From contig NZ_BMCT01000004.1 of assembly GCF_014635325.1 (NCBI RefSeq), positions 1 through 64,000 of the forward strand: DNA of 64,000 bases. Reading direction: 5' to 3'. This document shows positions 36,883-45,626 of this stretch, piece by piece (the first letter of the stretch is position 1; every line of letters starts with the position of its first letter). The position numbers were made by a program, and so were the translations under genes. The notes beneath the pieces are model-generated. The model saw only the letters and a program-made list of their open reading frames with translations. It ran no database searches and had not been told where the DNA came from. Source of the stretch: Azorhizobium oxalatiphilum. Its GTDB lineage: Bacteria; Pseudomonadota; Alphaproteobacteria; Rhizobiales; Xanthobacteraceae.

Positions 36883-38361
36883 ATGGCCCAAAAACGCTGG
36901 CTCGTGCTTGCGGTTGTGTCCAGTGCGCTGTTTCTGATCGTTATGGATATGACGATCCTGTTCACTTCGCTGCCGACGCTGACCCACGAGCTCTCCGCAA
37001 GCAACTCGCAGAAGCTCTGGATGGTCAATGCCTATGGCCTCGTCGTTGCCGGCCTTTTGCCTGGCGCTGGCACGCTGGGAGATCGACTGGGTCATCGAAA
37101 GATGTTTCTGATCGGGCTGACGGTCTTCGGCGCCGCATCATTGGCCGCGGCCTATTCGAGCTCTCCGGAAGTCCTGATAGGCGCACGGGCCATTCTGGCG
37201 GTGGGCGCAGCTGCCATGATGCCGGCCACCCTTTCGATCATCAAAATCACCTACACTGATGACCGCGAGCGGGCCTTGGCCATCGGCGTATGGGCGTCGG
37301 TCGCGTCTGGCGGCTCCGCAATCGGACCGTTGGTGGGAGGCCTTCTGCTGGAGCATTTCTGGTGGGGCTCGGTCTTTCTGATCAACGTTCCCGTCGTCGC
37401 CCTTGCATTGGTGATGACCCTCCTCGTTGTTAACGAAACCGAGGAGCGTTCCAACAGACCTTGGGACTTCATCGGTTCAATCCAAATAATGGTCGCATTG
37501 GTCGCGTTCGCCTACGCGATCAAAGAGATCGCAAAGCGCGATGCGTCCATGACGATGGCCGTCTGCGCATTTGCAGTCGCAATCGCCGCTTCATCCCTTT
37601 TCGTCCGACGTCAAAAGACGGTCGCCTTTCCCCTTATCGATCTCACCCTTTTCAGGAACAATAGCTTCGCATCGGGTGTCGTTACGGCGACGGTGATCTG
37701 CTTCGTGCTCGTCGGCGTGGAACTGCTGATGGCTCAGCGTCTGCAATTGGTCGCGGGCTATACGCCGCTCCAGTCCGGTCTCTTTATGCTTCCAATCGCA
37801 GCGGCTTCCTTCTTGGCCGGACCGCTGGCAGGCCTTCTGCTTTCTCGCATCGGAACGCGAGCGACGTTGGCAAGCAGCCTGGCCATTGCCGGCGCCGGTG
37901 TTGGGTTGATGGCCGCGACCTATTCGGCCAGCTCATCGCCCTTTATCTTCGGCTTGGTCATTTTCGGATTTGGTGTCGGCGGTTCGATATCAGCAGCATC
38001 TACCACGATCATGGACAGTGCCCCCCCGGAACGTGCGGGCATGGCTGCATCTATCGAGGAAGTCTCCTACGAGCTCGGCGGAGCGATGGGCGTCGCTATC
38101 CTTGGGAGTATTGCAGGGGCTGCCTATACCGCATTGTTCGCGCCACCCGAGGGCGTTGCCCTGCCGGGCACGGCTTGGGACAGCATCGAGGAAGCGCAAA
38201 TGGCGGCCCAGACGTTGCCCATAGATCTCGCGGCGGGCGTGATCGCCGCCTCTCGCACCGCGTTCGATGGCGCGTTCTGGTGGATGGTTATTGTAAGCTC
38301 TGCTCTGTTGATCGGCTCGGCTATGACGGTGTGGCTCGTTATGAGAAACGCCCGCCAGTAG
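36883..38361 (+). CDS. MFS drug efflux transporter, DHA2 type
   Basis: 492 residues with 14 predicted hydrophobic helices. The N-terminus MAQKRWLVLAVVSSALFLIVMD carries motif A-like 'GDRLGHRKMF' after TM2 and motif C-like 'GSAIGPLVGGLL', and an 'RIGTRATL'-type second repeat. This layout is the SmvA/QacA-like DHA2 family exporting cationic or quaternary ammonium compounds by proton antiport; substrate is inference. TetR regulation is suggested by the divergent repressor. Confidence 0.92.
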   Translation: MAQKRWLVLAVVSSALFLIVMDMTILFTSLPTLTHELSASNSQKLWMVNAYGLVVAGLLPGAGTLGDRLGHRKMFLIGLTVFGAASLAAAYSSSPEVLIGARAILAVGAAAMMPATLSIIKITYTDDRERALAIGVWASVASGGSAIGPLVGGLLLEHFWWGSVFLINVPVVALALVMTLLVVNETEERSNRPWDFIGSIQIMVALVAFAYAIKEIAKRDASMTMAVCAFAVAIAASSLFVRRQKTVAFPLIDLTLFRNNSFASGVVTATVICFVLVGVELLMAQRLQLVAGYTPLQSGLFMLPIAAASFLAGPLAGLLLSRIGTRATLASSLAIAGAGVGLMAATYSASSSPFIFGLVIFGFGVGGSISAASTTIMDSAPPERAGMAASIEEVSYELGGAMGVAILGSIAGAAYTALFAPPEGVALPGTAWDSIEEAQMAAQTLPIDLAAGVIAASRTAFDGAFWWMVIVSSALLIGSAMTVWLVMRNARQ

Positions 38362-38625
38362 AGGGCACCCGGTCGATCTTCTGGACAACAGCGCTTGTCG
38401 GCTTTCTCCTCGTCAACATTGATGCAGACAGTCTGCCCCCAGCCGATCATCCCTGCGGGAAATCCCCATCACCAATGCAACGGCCCGATCGGGGCCGGGA
38501 GCGGACTGGCTACCGCGAATTCCTCATTGCAGACGTTGTTGCCCTATCGTACGCGCCAGGGATGCAGGCCAAATACGCTCGGCGAGGGCTTCGGCCCGCC
38601 GAGGCTCAAGATGGCGGGCCTCCAC

Positions 38626-38727
38626 GACAGACACCGCCTGCGCGGTCTCAGCGGGTGGATTGAGGAAGACGCCGAGGCCGACAATCGGCATCCGGGCTCC
38701 AGTATTCAGGGTGACAGCGGGAACCAT
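38626..38727 (-). pseudogene. aldo/keto reductase N-terminal remnant
   Basis: 34 codons MVPAVTLNTGARMPIVGLGV plus FLNPPAETAQAVSV are the standard AKR start. The frame then continues to 38524 with a sequence unlike an AKR (the expected LDTAxxYxN block is missing). The rest of the 38362-38925 interval contains no recognised gene. A decayed remnant next to the scar zone. Confidence 0.6.
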
Positions 38728-38925
38728 CTTGCTCCGGTCTCAAGGGTTGGGTGACGAGAGGGGCGGCTATAGGTTGCGCCGCCGCTGGACGAGAAGGTCT
38801 CGGGCGATCCCTCGACTGTCTCCAAATCGGCCTTGCGCAAGATTTCCATCACCGGGCTGCTTACCTGGGCTACCGCGCCAGCCGGACCGGCAGGAGCGCC
38901 TTGGCACCTGCCGGTATGGAGCGCC

Positions 38926-39879
38926 TCACACCAAATGCTCCTGGAAGAAGCTCGACAGGCGATCGAAGGGGATGACGTCGAGCTTGTCGTAGAGATCCAC
39001 GTGACTGGCGCCTGGGATGATCACCAGTTCCTTCGGCTCCGCAGCAGCGGCATAGGCGGTCTCGCTGAAATAGCGCGAGTGAGCCTTCTCGCCGTGAATG
39101 AACAGAACCGGACGCGGTGAAATCTCCTTGATGTAGGAGAGGATCGGCATGTTCATGAATGACAGCGGCGTGGTCTGCGTCCAGGAGTTGCCGGAGTTGA
39201 CCGCGCGCGCATGATAGCCGCGGGGCGTGCTGTAATAGTCGTGATAGTCGACCATGAACTGGGGCTCGCCGCCGCGCAGCTTGTTATAGGGCGGCTGATA
39301 GGCCGGGGTGCCCTTGGCGGCATCGTCCCAACGCTGCCGGCTGAGCTGTTCCAGCGTCTTGGCGCGTTGTTCAGGAGTGACGCTGTCGTTATAGCCCCGC
39401 GACATCACCCGGGTCATGTCGTACATCGTGCTGGCGACGACCGCCTTGACGCGTTTGTCCACGGCGACAGCATTCAGAGCCATCCCTCCCCAGCCGCAGA
39501 TCCCGATGACGCCGATGCGCTCGCGATCAACGGACGGGTGCAGGCCGAGATAGTCGACTGCTGCGCTGAAGTCTTCGGTGTTGATGTCCGGCGAGGCGAC
39601 GTTGCGGGGCTGGCCGCCGCTTTCGCCCGTGAAGGAGGGGTCGAACGCCAATGTCACGAAGCCGCGTTCGGCCATCTCCTGCGCATGGAGGCCGGACGAC
39701 TGTTCCTTGACGGCACCGAATGGGCCGCTGACCACGATGGCCGGCTGGCGGCCGCTCGTGGCGTTGCGCGGCTGATACAGGTCCGCTGAAAGCGTGATGC
39801 CGTAGCGGTTGCTGAACTCGACCTTCTGGTGGTCGACATTGGTGCTCTTCGGAAAAGTCTTGTCCCACGACGGGTTCGA
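38926..39879 (-). pseudogene. alpha/beta hydrolase (dienelactone-hydrolase-like), 5' end missing
   Basis: The frame is open from 39879 to 38926 and reads SNPSWDKTFPKSTNVDHQKV, 'GITLSADLYQPRN' and so on. It includes the nucleophile GICGWGG (position of GxCxG) and C-terminal PGASHVDLYDK with catalytic His. Family members start with a signal peptide before 'NPSWDKTF'; here a stop codon (TGA 39880-39882 on this strand) directly precedes it and the only internal starts are GTG 39735 or later, which would delete the first beta strands. So the promoter, start and leader are lost at a junction shared with the autotransporter on the other strand. Confidence 0.7.
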
Positions 39880-39890
39880 TCACCAGCGAC

Positions 39891-41684
39891 GTGCTGGTCA
39901 ATCTCAACGGCACGCTCGCCTTCAACCGGTCCGACACCTACTTCTTCCCCGGCACCATCAGCGGCGACGGGCAGGTGATCTTCACCGGCTCCGGCACGGT
40001 GCGGTTCTCCAGCCCCGACGCCTATACGGGGCCGATCAGCGTCAACGACGCCACGATGCACCTCGAGGAGGGCTCGGTCAGCACCTCCCCGGTCACTGTG
40101 AACGATGGCGGCGTCATCTCCGGCAACGGCACAATCGGGGGCCTGGTGGTCAATAATGGCGGCGTGGCCGCGCCCGGGAACTCGCCGGGCACCATCAGCG
40201 TGAGCGGTCCTGTCACCTTCAACAGTGGCTCCGTCTATCGGGTGGACGTGACCCCAGCCGGTGAGCACGACCTCATCATCGCCACCGGGGCCGTGACGCT
40301 CAGCAGCGGCGCCAATGTGCAGGTTGTGGCGGTTCCCGGCGTCTATGCGGTGAACAGCCAGTATGCGATCGTCACCACCACGCTCGCCAATGGCCGTACC
40401 GGCACGTTCGGCGGCGTCACGTCCGACTTCGCCTTCCTGACCCCGACGCTGACCTACGACAGCCAGAACGTCTATCTGACCCTGGTCTATGACGACGGCA
40501 GCAGCACGGGCGGTGGTGGCGGCAGCGGGGGCGGGACCAGCAGCCCGCGCTTCGCGGCCTATGCCACCTCGGCCAATACCCTGGCCTCGGCCAATGCGGC
40601 GCAGGCGCTGGGCCTCGGAAATCCGCTGTTCGATGCCATCGTCACCCTGCCGGTCTCCGGGGTGCCGGTCGCGTTCAACGCGATCTCGGGCGAGATCTAT
40701 CCCTCGACCGCGAGCGTGATCCAGCAGCAGTCGTCCTATCTGCGTGATGCCGTCACCACCCGCCTGCGCCAGTCGGTGACGGCGCCGGGCGCCGAATCCC
40801 TGGCCCCGGCCGGGCGAGGCGCCACCGCGCAGCTTTCCGCCAGCCTCACGCCGACTCTCTGGGCCCAGGGCTACGGCGGATGGGGCAACACCTTCGGCGA
40901 CGGCAATGCCGCCTCCATCTCCAACTCCATCGGCGGCTTCCTGATCGGTGCCGACGTGGCGGTGCTGCCGAACGCCCGGATGGGTGTGTTCGGCGGCTAC
41001 AGCCAGTCGCAGTTCGACGTGGACGCCCGGTCCTCCTCCGGCTCCATGGACAATTACGACGTCGGCCTCTATGGCGCCGCGCAGTTCGGTGCCTTGGCGG
41101 TTCGCGGCGGTCTCTCCTACACGTGGCACGACGTCTCGGTGGATCGCACGGTGGCCTTCCCCGGCGTCTACCAGACGCTGAGCGCGGGCTACGATACCGG
41201 CACCACGCAGGTGTTCGGCGAGCTCGGCTACGATGTGACCGTGGGCGCTTATGCCTTCGAGCCGTTCGTGGGCGCGGCCTACGTGGCCACGAACGGGGCA
41301 AGCTTCAGCGAGACCAGCCGCTTGCCCGGCAGCTTCACCGGGTTGAACGTCGACATGGCCTCGTTCGACACCTTCTACACCACGCTGGGCCTGCGGGCGG
41401 CCACTTCCGTCCAGGTGATGGGATACACCCTCAGCCCGAGCGTGACCGTGGGTTGGCAGCATGCGTTCGGCGATGTGGCGCCGACGGCGGCCATGCGCTT
41501 CCAGGGTGGTGTGACGCCGTTCCAGATCTCCGGCGCTCCCATCGCTCAGGACGGGCTGCTGCTGGGTGCGGGCTTGTCCTACGCCCTCTCGGACATGGCC
41601 TCGCTGGCGGTGAACTACACCGGCCAGATCGCCTCGTCCGCCTCTCAGAACGCCTTCTCCGCGCAGTTTTCGCTGAAGTTCTGA
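39891..41684 (+). pseudogene. autotransporter, 5'-truncated passenger plus beta-barrel
   Basis: The frame has no credible start: GTG 39891 lies inside the passenger repeats and the open frame upstream (from about 39815) lacks an ATG, GTG or signal peptide. The passenger part (GTISGDGQVIFTGSGTVRFS, NNGGVAAPGNSPGTISVSG) is the beta-helical PATR/AIDA-like repeat. A Gly/Ser linker follows, then an autotransporter barrel (about 300 residues: WAQGYGGWGNTFGDGNAA, GGYSQSQFDVDARSS, 'YDVTVGAYAFEPFVGAAYV') ending in the outer-membrane signature SAQFSLKF. An N-terminal part, including the Sec signal, is missing at the junction near 39.88 kb. Without it the barrel cannot be exported. Confidence 0.75.
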
Positions 41685-41701
41685 GCGGTCCTCCGACAAG
41701 A

Positions 41702-41737
41702 AAGCCCCGCCGGCTCACGCCGCGCGGGGCTTTGTTT
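41702..41737 (+). terminator. rho-independent terminator after the autotransporter
   Basis: AAGCCCCGC (41702-41710) pairs with GCGGGGCTT (41724-41732), followed by TGTTT. Confidence 0.78.
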
Positions 41738-41916
41738 GGCTCTGGGTTAGGCTCCGGCGATAGCGTTTAGCGCCCGTAGTGGGTCAACTCCTCGCCGCTA
41801 TGCATCGCGTTCCTTCACGTTTTTTGCACCTGCCGATGCGTTCCGGGAAGCGCTTCATGGCATCTGCCCGAAGCTCAAATGCGAGAACTGTGGGACTCTG
41901 AGGGAGAGCCGCGATC

Positions 41917-42152
41917 TTATCCGGACCCGCTGCTGGTCCCCCGGGTGCGCTTCTCGAACTCGCCGGCCGCCCAATCGAGAAAGACGCGGACCCGGGGCGA
42001 TAGCTGGCAGCTTCGCGGGTAGAGCAACGAGACCTGGCCGATGGCGGGGGGAGTCTCATTGAGCAATTGACCAACGGGCCGTTGGCGAGATCATGCTCAA
42101 TATGGAAGCGCGGCACCTGTGCAAGTCCCAGCCCGAGATCTGCGGCGCTCAC
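41917..42152 (-). pseudogene. LysR-family regulator, C-terminal remnant with frameshift
   Basis: From 42152 the frame reads SAADLGLGLAQVPRFHIEHDL, the end of a LysR effector domain. After ANGPLV the homology jumps one frame to LLNETPPAIGQVSLLYPRSCQ and then VFLDWAAGEF to TAA 41917-41919. Only about 78 codons remain, N-terminally cut where the SDR gene ends. It is a frame-shifted scrap, not a working regulator. Confidence 0.65.
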
Positions 42153-42997
42153 GACTTCTCCGGGCCGTTCTGTGGAAAGTCCGTGGACAGGCTGAGGTCC
42201 TCCCAGCGCAGCATGTCCTCATGGCGCGCCTGCTCTGCCGTGAGAATGGCATGGAAGGCATCGCTGCCCAGCGCCAGCCGCAGCGGCGGCTCCGGCATCT
42301 CTGCCAGTGTCAGGATGGCGGCGGCTGCGCGGGCCGGATCGCCCGGCTGCCTGCCGTCGTAGGCCTGCTGCATCCGCGCCGCAGCGCCCACCACGGAATC
42401 ATATTCGGGGCGTCCCGCATCGAGGATTGTGGAAGCCCCGGCAAAGTCGGTCCGAAAGCCTCCGGGTTCCAGAATGGTGACTGCGACGCCGATCAGCGCC
42501 ATCTCCCGCGCCAGCACCTCGGAGAAGCCCTCCACCCCCCACTTGGCAGCGGAATAGGGCGCGCGCCCAGGCGCGCCGACGCGGCCCCCCACCGATGAGA
42601 CCTGGATGATATGGCCGGACCTTCGGCTGCGAAGAAAGGGAATGGCAGCCTTGGTGACGATGATGGTCCCGAACAGATTGGTCTCGATCTGCCGCCGGAA
42701 CTCCGCCAACGTCGTATCCTCCACGGATCCGATGTTGCCGTAGCCCGCATTGTTGACGACCACGTCGATCCTCCCGAAGGTGGTCACGGTCGCTGCGAGC
42801 GCCGCCTGCGCGGCATCCGCGTCGGTGATGTCCAGCGGGAACGGCAGGATGGCTGGCCCATAGGTCGCGACGAGATCTCGCAGGCCATCGGGATTGCGGG
42901 CGGTCGCGGCTACGCGGTGGCCCGCGCGCAGGGCGGCCTCCACGAGGGCACGGCCGAGGCCGCGCGTACTGCCGGTGATGAACCAGACTTTCGACAT
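42149..42997 (-). CDS. short-chain dehydrogenase/reductase
   Basis: A 282-residue SDR: TGSTRGLGRALVEA cofactor motif near the start, NNAGYGN, catalytic Ser in 'IQVSSVGG' and YSAAK (YxxxK), and a C-terminal region with the usual 'AGRPEYDSVVG'. The start MSKVWFITGSTRG at 42997 fits; the frame extends to 43051 without support. The last few residues (about PQNGPEKS) come from a join with a LysR remnant, since the LysR homology begins in the other frame at the same point. The substrate is unknown. Confidence 0.88.
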   Translation of the reverse strand: MSKVWFITGSTRGLGRALVEAALRAGHRVAATARNPDGLRDLVATYGPAILPFPLDITDADAAQAALAATVTTFGRIDVVVNNAGYGNIGSVEDTTLAEFRRQIETNLFGTIIVTKAAIPFLRSRRSGHIIQVSSVGGRVGAPGRAPYSAAKWGVEGFSEVLAREMALIGVAVTILEPGGFRTDFAGASTILDAGRPEYDSVVGAAARMQQAYDGRQPGDPARAAAAILTLAEMPEPPLRLALGSDAFHAILTAEQARHEDMLRWEDLSLSTDFPQNGPEKS

Positions 42998-43084
42998 GGC
43001 GGGATGTCTCCTTGGATGGGACCGCCGGGGGAGAGCGAGAACGTTGGCCACGGCCCTGCCGGGCAGCAGGGCCGTGGTCCGGTT

Positions 43085-43597
43085 TCAGGGCGCGAAGCGG
43101 GTGAAGACGTAATCCTGCGCCTTCGCTCTCGCCTCATGGCAGGTCCAGCAGGTTTCGTGCTGGGCCGCATCCACCGGCTTGCCGTCGATGAAGCGACCGA
43201 AGCCCCAGCCGCCGGTGGCGGCATATTTCTTCTGGTCCTTCACCATCACCTGCACGGTGGTGGCCGCGCCGGGCACGGTGGCCGGCGCGAACTCGGTGGA
43301 CGGCGTCTGCTTCCACGCCAGCTTCACCAGAACAGTGCCATCGGGGAAAGGCTGCGTGCCGGCCCGATAGGCATCGACGGCGATCTGGTTGCCGAGCACG
43401 GCGCGCAACTCGTTGAGCGGCGCGGCCTCGATCGCGGGAGCCACCAGCTCCCACTTGCGGTATCCCTCCGGGATGGTGACGCCATAGATGGGCGAGGCAT
43501 CCGCCGCCGGCGCCTCCTGTGCGCCGGCGAAGGTGATGGCGGCGGCGGACGCCAGAACGGCCGCCGCGCAGCCGAGCGCGAAGAACTGCCTGTTCAT
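43085..43597 (-). CDS. cytochrome P460-family c-type haem protein
   Basis: 170 residues with a signal peptide (MNRQFFALGCAAAVLASAAA) and periplasmic mature domain. The segment 'IPEGYRKWELVAPA' and a C-terminal CWTCHEA (CxxCH haem motif) match the cytochrome P460 family, which binds c-type haem in an unusual crosslinked form in nitrifiers. In other bacteria its role is unknown. A conserved Lys for the haem crosslink cannot be judged by eye. It sits 11 bases from the upstream hydrolase gene, so both are likely one transcript. Confidence 0.85.
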   Translation of the reverse strand: MNRQFFALGCAAAVLASAAAITFAGAQEAPAADASPIYGVTIPEGYRKWELVAPAIEAAPLNELRAVLGNQIAVDAYRAGTQPFPDGTVLVKLAWKQTPSTEFAPATVPGAATTVQVMVKDQKKYAATGGWGFGRFIDGKPVDAAQHETCWTCHEARAKAQDYVFTRFAP

Positions 43598-43608
43598 GGC
43601 TGCGCCTC

Positions 43609-44658
43609 TCAGAGCTTGGTCACGTCGATGATCGCCTGCGCAAAAGGCTGCGGCGCCTCCTGCGGCAGGTTGTGACCAATGCCGCCTGTGACCAGGCGGA
43701 ACTGATACTTGCCCGTGAACTTCTTCGCATAGGCCGACGGGTCCGGATGGGGCGCGCCGTTCGCATCGCCCTCCATGGTGATGGTGGGCACGGCGATGTC
43801 GGGAAAGGCGGCGAGCTTGGCCTCGATGTCGTTGTACTTCGCCTCGCCGGGCGCGAGGCCGAGGCGCCAGCGGTAGTTGTCGATGCTGATGGCCACGTGG
43901 TCCGGGTTCTGGAAGGCGGTGGCCGAGCGGTCGAAGGTGGCGTCGTCGAACGCCCATCTGGGCGAAGCCTGTTCCCAGATCAGCCGTGCGAAATCACGCG
44001 TATACTGGCGATAGCCGGCCTCGCCGCGGGCGGTGGCGAAATAATACTGATACCACCATTGCAGCTCGGCCTTGGGCGGCAGGGGCTTGCGGTTCTGTTC
44101 CTGGCTGCCGATCAGATATCCGCTCACCGAGACCATGCCCCTGAAGCGCTGCGGCCAGAGGGCGGCCATGATGTTGACCGTGCGCGCACCCCAGTCGAAG
44201 CCGCCGAGAATGGCGGTCTCCACCTTCAGGGCATCGAGGAAGTCCATGGCGTCCACGGCGATCGCGGCCTGCTGGCCGTTGCGCGCCGTCTCCTCGGAGA
44301 GGAAGCGTGTGGTGCCGTAGCCCCGCAGATAGGGCACAAGCACGCGATAGCCTGACGCGGCGAGCTGCGGTGCCACGTCCACATAGCTGTAGATGTCGTA
44401 GGGCCAGCCGTGCAGCAACAATACGGCGGGCCCATCGGCGGGGCCGGCCTCGGCATAGCCCACGTTCAGGGAACCCGCCCGCACGGTCTTGAGCGGCGCA
44501 AAGGCGGTGTGTGTGCCCCGGCCTTGGGTGGACGGCGCAACGGATGCCGACGTGGCGGCCTGTGCGGTGGCGGTGGTGAGGGACAGGGGGCCGGCGGCGA
44601 GGCCGAGGGCGGCCATGCCGAGGAGGGTGCGGCGCTGCGGATTGACGTCGTCAGACAT
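43609..44658 (-). CDS. secreted alpha/beta hydrolase (Tat signal)
   Basis: 349 residues. A twin-arginine signal (NPQRRTLLGMAALGLAAG) directs export. The hydrolase fold shows the oxyanion LLLHGWPYDIYSYVD, the nucleophile elbow GGFDWGAR (Asp nucleophile, like epoxide hydrolases and haloalkane dehalogenases rather than Ser esterases), and late His in GGIGHNLPQEAP. The Asp-based elbow suggests epoxide hydrolase-like chemistry. The start is ATG 44658, since the frame further upstream lacks homology. Expression with the P460 gene is probable. Confidence 0.87.
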   Translation of the reverse strand: MSDDVNPQRRTLLGMAALGLAAGPLSLTTATAQAATSASVAPSTQGRGTHTAFAPLKTVRAGSLNVGYAEAGPADGPAVLLLHGWPYDIYSYVDVAPQLAASGYRVLVPYLRGYGTTRFLSEETARNGQQAAIAVDAMDFLDALKVETAILGGFDWGARTVNIMAALWPQRFRGMVSVSGYLIGSQEQNRKPLPPKAELQWWYQYYFATARGEAGYRQYTRDFARLIWEQASPRWAFDDATFDRSATAFQNPDHVAISIDNYRWRLGLAPGEAKYNDIEAKLAAFPDIAVPTITMEGDANGAPHPDPSAYAKKFTGKYQFRLVTGGIGHNLPQEAPQPFAQAIIDVTKL

Positions 44659-44967
44659 AGGTCTCTTCCCGACTGCTGATGATGTGCGAGATTGGCCGGC
44701 CTCTGTATCCGCATGATTTGGAAACGGGCTCGTGTTGAAAGCCCATGTATCGGTCGGCACGGGGGATACAGTGCGATACGGCCGAGCTCGCATCTTGCCG
44801 GGGTGCACGGCGGCCACCCACACCCGATGCCGGTGCGCTTTGGTGTCCGATGCGGTGCGCGCCACATCGGCTTACACGCCGCCCGTTTGCGAAAACACGC
44901 CGGACACATGGAGCTGAGAATGGGCTCTGGCCGAGGCTTTCATCGGCACGAGCCAAAGGAGCGCTCC
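44659..44967. other. divergent intergenic region
   Basis: 309 bases between the leftward hydrolase and rightward ohr genes; it must contain both promoters, but no family-specific site (for example an OhrR box) could be picked out. Confidence 0.35.
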
Positions 44968-45384
44968 ATGACCAGAATGGAAAAGGTTCTATACACCGCC
45001 CGGACGCTGACGCAGGGTGGGCGCGACGGGGTTTCGCGCAGCTCCGACGGACGGCTGGACATCATACTCTCGCCTCCGGGCAGCGCGGGCACGGGCACCA
45101 ATCCCGAACAGCTCTTCGCCGCCGGCTGGTCCGCCTGCTTCATCGGCGCTCTCGGGAAGGTCGCCGCGCGGCGGCAGGTCAAGCTGCCGCCGGACGTTGC
45201 GGTGGAGGCGGAGGTGGATCTCGGCACCACGGACGGGGCCTTCCTGCTGCAGGCGCGCCTCACCGTGCGGTTGCCGGGCATTGATCCGGAGCTGGGGCGC
45301 GCCCTGCTCGAGGATGCCCACCAGACGTGCCCCTATTCCAAGGCGACGCGGGGCAATATTGACGTGACGCTCACTCTCGCCTGA
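44968..45384 (+). CDS. ohr: organic hydroperoxide resistance protein (Ohr/OsmC family)
   Basis: A 138-residue thiol peroxidase that reduces organic hydroperoxides. Both redox cysteines are visible: GWSACFIGAL (peroxidatic) and AHQTCPYSKATRGNIDV (resolving), with the conserved start 'VLYTARTLTQGGRDG' and 'GTGTNPEQLFAAGW'. It is the Ohr branch rather than OsmC. ATG 44968 follows AAAGGAGCG. A terminator follows at 45391. Confidence 0.95.
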   Translation: MTRMEKVLYTARTLTQGGRDGVSRSSDGRLDIILSPPGSAGTGTNPEQLFAAGWSACFIGALGKVAARRQVKLPPDVAVEAEVDLGTTDGAFLLQARLTVRLPGIDPELGRALLEDAHQTCPYSKATRGNIDVTLTLA

Positions 45385-45390
45385 CACGAC

Positions 45391-45425
45391 GAAGGCCGGG
45401 CGCGTGCGCGCACCCGGCCTTCTTT
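45391..45425. terminator. bidirectional terminator after ohr
   Basis: GAAGGCCGGG (45391-45400) pairs with CCCGGCCTTC (45413-45422), followed by TTT; it lies between two convergent genes. Confidence 0.75.
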
Positions 45426-45450
45426 CCGTCGTGTCCTCTGGCCTCGGCCA

Positions 45451-45570
45451 TCAGGGCCATGCATGGGTGAGCGTATGTACGATCGGCGGGGTCTCGCCCG
45501 GCCGGGCATCCCACGCGCAGGGCAAGGCGGAGAGGGCGATGATTGCAAGGACAATGACCGCTGAGCGCAT
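45451..45570 (-). CDS. possible small exported peptide, 39 aa
   Basis: An open frame from ATG 45570 to TGA at 45451 reads MRSAVIVLAIIALSALPCAW followed by about 19 polar residues ending HTHAWP-like. The N-terminus is a good signal peptide or membrane anchor with a Cys near its end, but not a clean lipobox. It lies 56 bases downstream of the DipZ-like gene. No homologue is known to me, so coding status is uncertain. Confidence 0.35.
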   Translation of the reverse strand: MRSAVIVLAIIALSALPCAWDARPGETPPIVHTLTHAWP

Positions 45571-45626
45571 GCAGCTTCTTCCACGGTTCGTGGGTGAGCG
45601 GGCCTGCCGCACCTCCATCTCCGGCT

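Noticed and set aside
39654-41699. Very long leftward open frame opposite the autotransporter
   Set aside because: It is the antisense shadow of a repetitive GC-rich coding region; composition is Gly/Arg/His rich with no family, and the rightward frame has a clear barrel.
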